The position numbers were made by a program, and so were the translations under genes. From assembly GCA_021401465.1 (NCBI GenBank), contig JADDMT010000027.1:248001-312000 (forward strand): a stretch of 64,000 bases of DNA, written 5' to 3'. Within the stretch, counting starts at the first letter, position 1. Each line of letters begins with the position of its first letter. Of this stretch, positions 61,541 through 64,000 are shown piece by piece. The notes beneath the pieces were generated by a model that had not been told where the DNA came from, made no database searches, and was given only the letters and a program-made list of their open reading frames with translations. The stretch comes from Teratosphaeria epicoccoides (lineage: Eukaryota > Ascomycota > Dothideomycetes > Mycosphaerellales > Teratosphaeriaceae).

Positions 61541-64000
61541 TCACGCTATGTTGGACGACTTTCGTGCTCTGTTCATTGATGACCATCTGTTGAGCCAAAC
61601 CTCAACATATCTCTCAAGAAGTCCTTCGGAGATCGGGTCCCTTATCTCGCCGAGTTGACGACAGGCGTGAATAGTCTGCGTTGTCTCGAAGACCAACTCT
61701 GCTCGCTCTGCATCCCTGGCAGGCAGTGAAGAGGCTACATCACCGTATTTTGCACGCCAGAAATCAAGTAGCTTGATGCTAGGGTTCTTGATTGGGTCTC
61801 GATCACTCGCGGCCAATCGCTTCAACCACTCTTGAGCGCTCACAGCATCAAAGGAAGGCACGCCTGGTATCTTTTTCAAGCTCGGGATGAGGTTGTCGCT
61901 CCAACTGAATGTTTGCGGATTGACCAGGTGGTATACCAAATCTGGGTCATTCTTTGCGTGTTGTGTCGAATCGACGTCTCTAAAAACAGCAAATTCAGCA
62001 ATGGCGGCGGCGCAATCATCAACCGGCAACCAGCTTGATCGCTCGTCAAGAGCTGGCAGCGTACTGATAGTCAACACGCTTCGGATCATGAGTGGCATGG
62101 CTTCTGTCTCGTTCCAATAGGCACTTGTATGATCTCCACTGAGTTGCCCGATGCGAAGGACTCTAGCATGCATGCCAGTCTGACGCACTGCGTTCCTGAC
62201 GATATGCTCGGTCACCAGTTTGCTTCTACCATAGCCGGTCGCCTGGGCATGTCGCAGATCCTCGATAGCCGACTCTCGAATGACAGCTGGTTTAGGCGTT
62301 CCGCTTGCTGCGCTGACACTGCTGCAGAAGAAGAACTTGGCCGGTGATGGCAGACGACTGCGTAAGGAGAGGTTGATCAGGTTGTAACTGCCACGTATGT
62401 GATGTTGCTCGAAGGAGCGGACGCCGAGGGTGAAGTTGACCGCCCAGGCGCTGTGGATGGCGGATGTGAAATTTGAGAGCAGGTGGTCGAGAACCTGCTG
62501 AGGCAGACCAAGGTCAGGCTGACTCAGGTTGCCGGGTACCGCACGGAGCTTAGATAACTCTTCTGCTGAGAGCACGATGCTGCGATTTGCGAGCGCATTA
62601 TTGATTCTAGCCTCAGCGGCTGCTTCGTTCGGTGCTCTGATTAGCGCCCAAACTTCAAAGACCTGTGGCCGCCTGCACAGCTCAGCTATGATGAAGGCGC
62701 CGAGGTTACCTGTGCCACCAGTCACTAGCACGATCTCGCCATCGGACTCACGAGCTGTCGTTGAAGGGACGTGCGCTGTGAAACTGGAATACTTCTCAAT
62801 CAAGTCCTGCATGGCTTGGATTTCGTCTGCTGCTGCGATGGGCGCTTCTCCGGTCCTAAGCTGGCACAGATGCTCAGCGAGAGCAGCGACCGTGCCCTTC
62901 TCAAACACGACATTCTGGCTTAATGCATTCTCAGCAGCCCCTAAACCTAGGTTGCGTTTGATCAAAGACCATATGCGTGTCGATTGCAAACTATCTACGC
63001 CCGCTGAGAAGATGTCTGCTTGAGCGTCAGTGAGAGGTATTTTGAGGTCTTCTCGAAACCTTGCCAGAAGCCATTCTTCCAGCTCGACAACGGACAGTGC
63101 AAGCTTGGGTTTCCCATGACATACGGCATTGAGCTTCTGATAAGCAGCCTTGACGTCTGCATCGAATTGCTGGTAGACCTGGGCACGGATGAAGGTTCCT
63201 TTATCAGTCTTCGGGTAGTCAACCTCCGCACCTTTGACAACGACCAATTCCTTGAGGATGTGGGAGAATGACTCTGCTTTGCCATTTGCGGCCTCGACTG
63301 CAGGCCAAATTGCATCCAAGTACTCCTCGTCACTCAAGTCTTGGCCGTGCTCCGTCGATCTGAAAACGAGCACACCAGGAACTGTCTGCTGATAGCCGAA
63401 GATGACAGCTTCGCGCACCATATCTTCCTGCCTGATCCGGCCTTCCATCGGTAGTGGAAGTACTTTCTCGCCCATAACCAGAGTGATGCGATCATCGAGC
63501 CGGCTGAGATACTTGTAGTAATTGCTCCTTGCCGGGTCAGGATGACGAGTGAACAAATCGGCTGTGCGGAAGCTGTTTGGCGGATTACTGTCACTGAATG
63601 GCGGCTTCGAATTGGATGGGCCTTTTGAGGGTAGCCCGTCCAGACCTACAGCCTCGAAGACGCCAGGTGAGATCTCGTCCATCAGGACATGATCGGCTAC
63701 TGGTGGCCAGAGACGAAGGTAAGCCCACTCGTGATCCCCTGGAGAGCGAAAGGAGGTCATGAGCTGACCAGTCTCTGTCGCTCCATAATTCGCAACGAGA
63801 TTGACCTCATTTTGCACAAGTCGGTCGCCCAGATCATCGGGACAGCCGGAGCCATTGAAGAGAACCAGATCTGCTGCAGCCAGTGCTTTGACGCCTTCTG
63901 GATTCTCCGCGAGCAGCTTGAGGACATAAGGTACAGCACAAACCAGCTGTGGCTTTGCGACTCGCATCGCCTCGAGGAGGTTGCTGAATGTCACGGGTAG
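61541..64000 (-). CDS. NRPS-like carboxylate reductase, A-T-R architecture (5' part cut by window end)
   Basis: The visible 820 or so residues are open to the right edge, so the N-terminal part of the adenylation domain is missing. Adenylation core motifs seen are LVLFNGSGCPDDLGDRL, then NYGATETGQLM (the Y-G-x-T-E motif), and a C-terminal subdomain with FRTADLF and a Lys near VDYPKTDKGTFIRAQ. A carrier (T) domain carries DIFSAGVDSLQSTRIW, with the phosphopantetheine Ser. A thioester reductase domain follows: LVTGGTGNLGAFIIAEL (NADPH-binding), SSVSAASG, and GYGRSKLVTE with the Tyr/Lys pair. Such enzymes activate a carboxylic acid and release it as aldehyde or alcohol, as alpha-aminoadipate reductase and aryl acid reductases do. 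No condensation domain is seen. Substrate unknown. Confidence 0.85.
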   Translation of the reverse strand, partial: LPVTFSNLLEAMRVAKPQLVCAVPYVLKLLAENPEGVKALAAADLVLFNGSGCPDDLGDRLVQNEVNLVANYGATETGQLMTSFRSPGDHEWAYLRLWPPVADHVLMDEISPGVFEAVGLDGLPSKGPSNSKPPFSDSNPPNSFRTADLFTRHPDPARSNYYKYLSRLDDRITLVMGEKVLPLPMEGRIRQEDMVREAVIFGYQQTVPGVLVFRSTEHGQDLSDEEYLDAIWPAVEAANGKAESFSHILKELVVVKGAEVDYPKTDKGTFIRAQVYQQFDADVKAAYQKLNAVCHGKPKLALSVVELEEWLLARFREDLKIPLTDAQADIFSAGVDSLQSTRIWSLIKRNLGLGAAENALSQNVVFEKGTVAALAEHLCQLRTGEAPIAAADEIQAMQDLIEKYSSFTAHVPSTTARESDGEIVLVTGGTGNLGAFIIAELCRRPQVFEVWALIRAPNEAAAEARINNALANRSIVLSAEELSKLRAVPGNLSQPDLGLPQQVLDHLLSNFTSAIHSAWAVNFTLGVRSFEQHHIRGSYNLINLSLRSRLPSPAKFFFCSSVSAASGTPKPAVIRESAIEDLRHAQATGYGRSKLVTEHIVRNAVRQTGMHARVLRIGQLSGDHTSAYWNETEAMPLMIRSVLTISTLPALDERSSWLPVDDCAAAIAEFAVFRDVDSTQHAKNDPDLVYHLVNPQTFSWSDNLIPSLKKIPGVPSFDAVSAQEWLKRLAASDRDPIKNPSIKLLDFWRAKYGDVASSLPARDAERAELVFETTQTIHACRQLGEIRDPISEGLLERYVEVWLNRWSSMNRARKSSNIA

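Overview
The window is nuclear DNA of a filamentous ascomycete (Pezizomycotina). It carries short GT-AG introns (about 53-300 nt, mostly under 100) with CTGAC or CTAAC branch sites. The gene set is fungal: a PTH11-like rhodopsin-domain receptor, a PAZ-less Dicer-like 2, a Cbp3 chaperone, a FHIP/RAI16-like protein and a fungal NRPS-like reductase. A Dothideomycete is my best guess, but this is inference from general look and not from a marker gene. There is no operon structure. Genes are on both strands, with divergent pairs and long unannotated spacers.

Left part (1-20 kb): a tiny three-exon cysteine-rich secreted protein at the very edge, a rhodopsin-domain membrane protein (-), the retromer subunit Vps17 (-) sharing a 220-bp promoter with mitochondrial EF-G2 (+), a weak candidate gene near 9 kb, a Ser/Thr-rich secreted wall-type protein with repeat-linked introns (+), an MFS transporter of DHA1 type (+), and an RRM+Pumilio RNA-binding protein (-).

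Middle part (20-35 kb, the accessory-looking stretch): a cytochrome P450 (-), a gene-poor 1.6-kb spacer with inverted repeats, an F-box/LRR gene with one in-frame stop, an AT-rich probable RIP relic, and a six-exon gene whose product is 22 consecutive five-residue units of the type G-[FYH]-D-x-x. That gene lies next to dicer-like 2 (+) and a ketopantoate-reductase-family gene (-). The pentad-repeat gene is the most unusual object in the window.

Right part (35-64 kb, mostly housekeeping): replication factor C subunit 1 (-) divergent from mitochondrial ribosomal protein L16 (+), an uncharacterised 225-aa protein (-), a broken aspzincin-like metalloprotease gene, the mRNA capping guanylyltransferase (+) with a two-codon upstream ORF touching its start codon, the cytochrome bc1 chaperone Cbp3 (+), cohesin regulator Pds5 (+), an Est1/SMG7-type protein (-), a 4-kb spacer with no recognisable gene, a FHIP-type dynein adaptor subunit (+), and the 3' part of an A-T-R NRPS-like reductase (-) cut by the window end.

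All splice models were built by hand and checked for codon phase: in each spliced model given as intact, the exon lengths sum to a multiple of three. No transcript or homology search was possible. No tRNA, rRNA or CRISPR array was seen.
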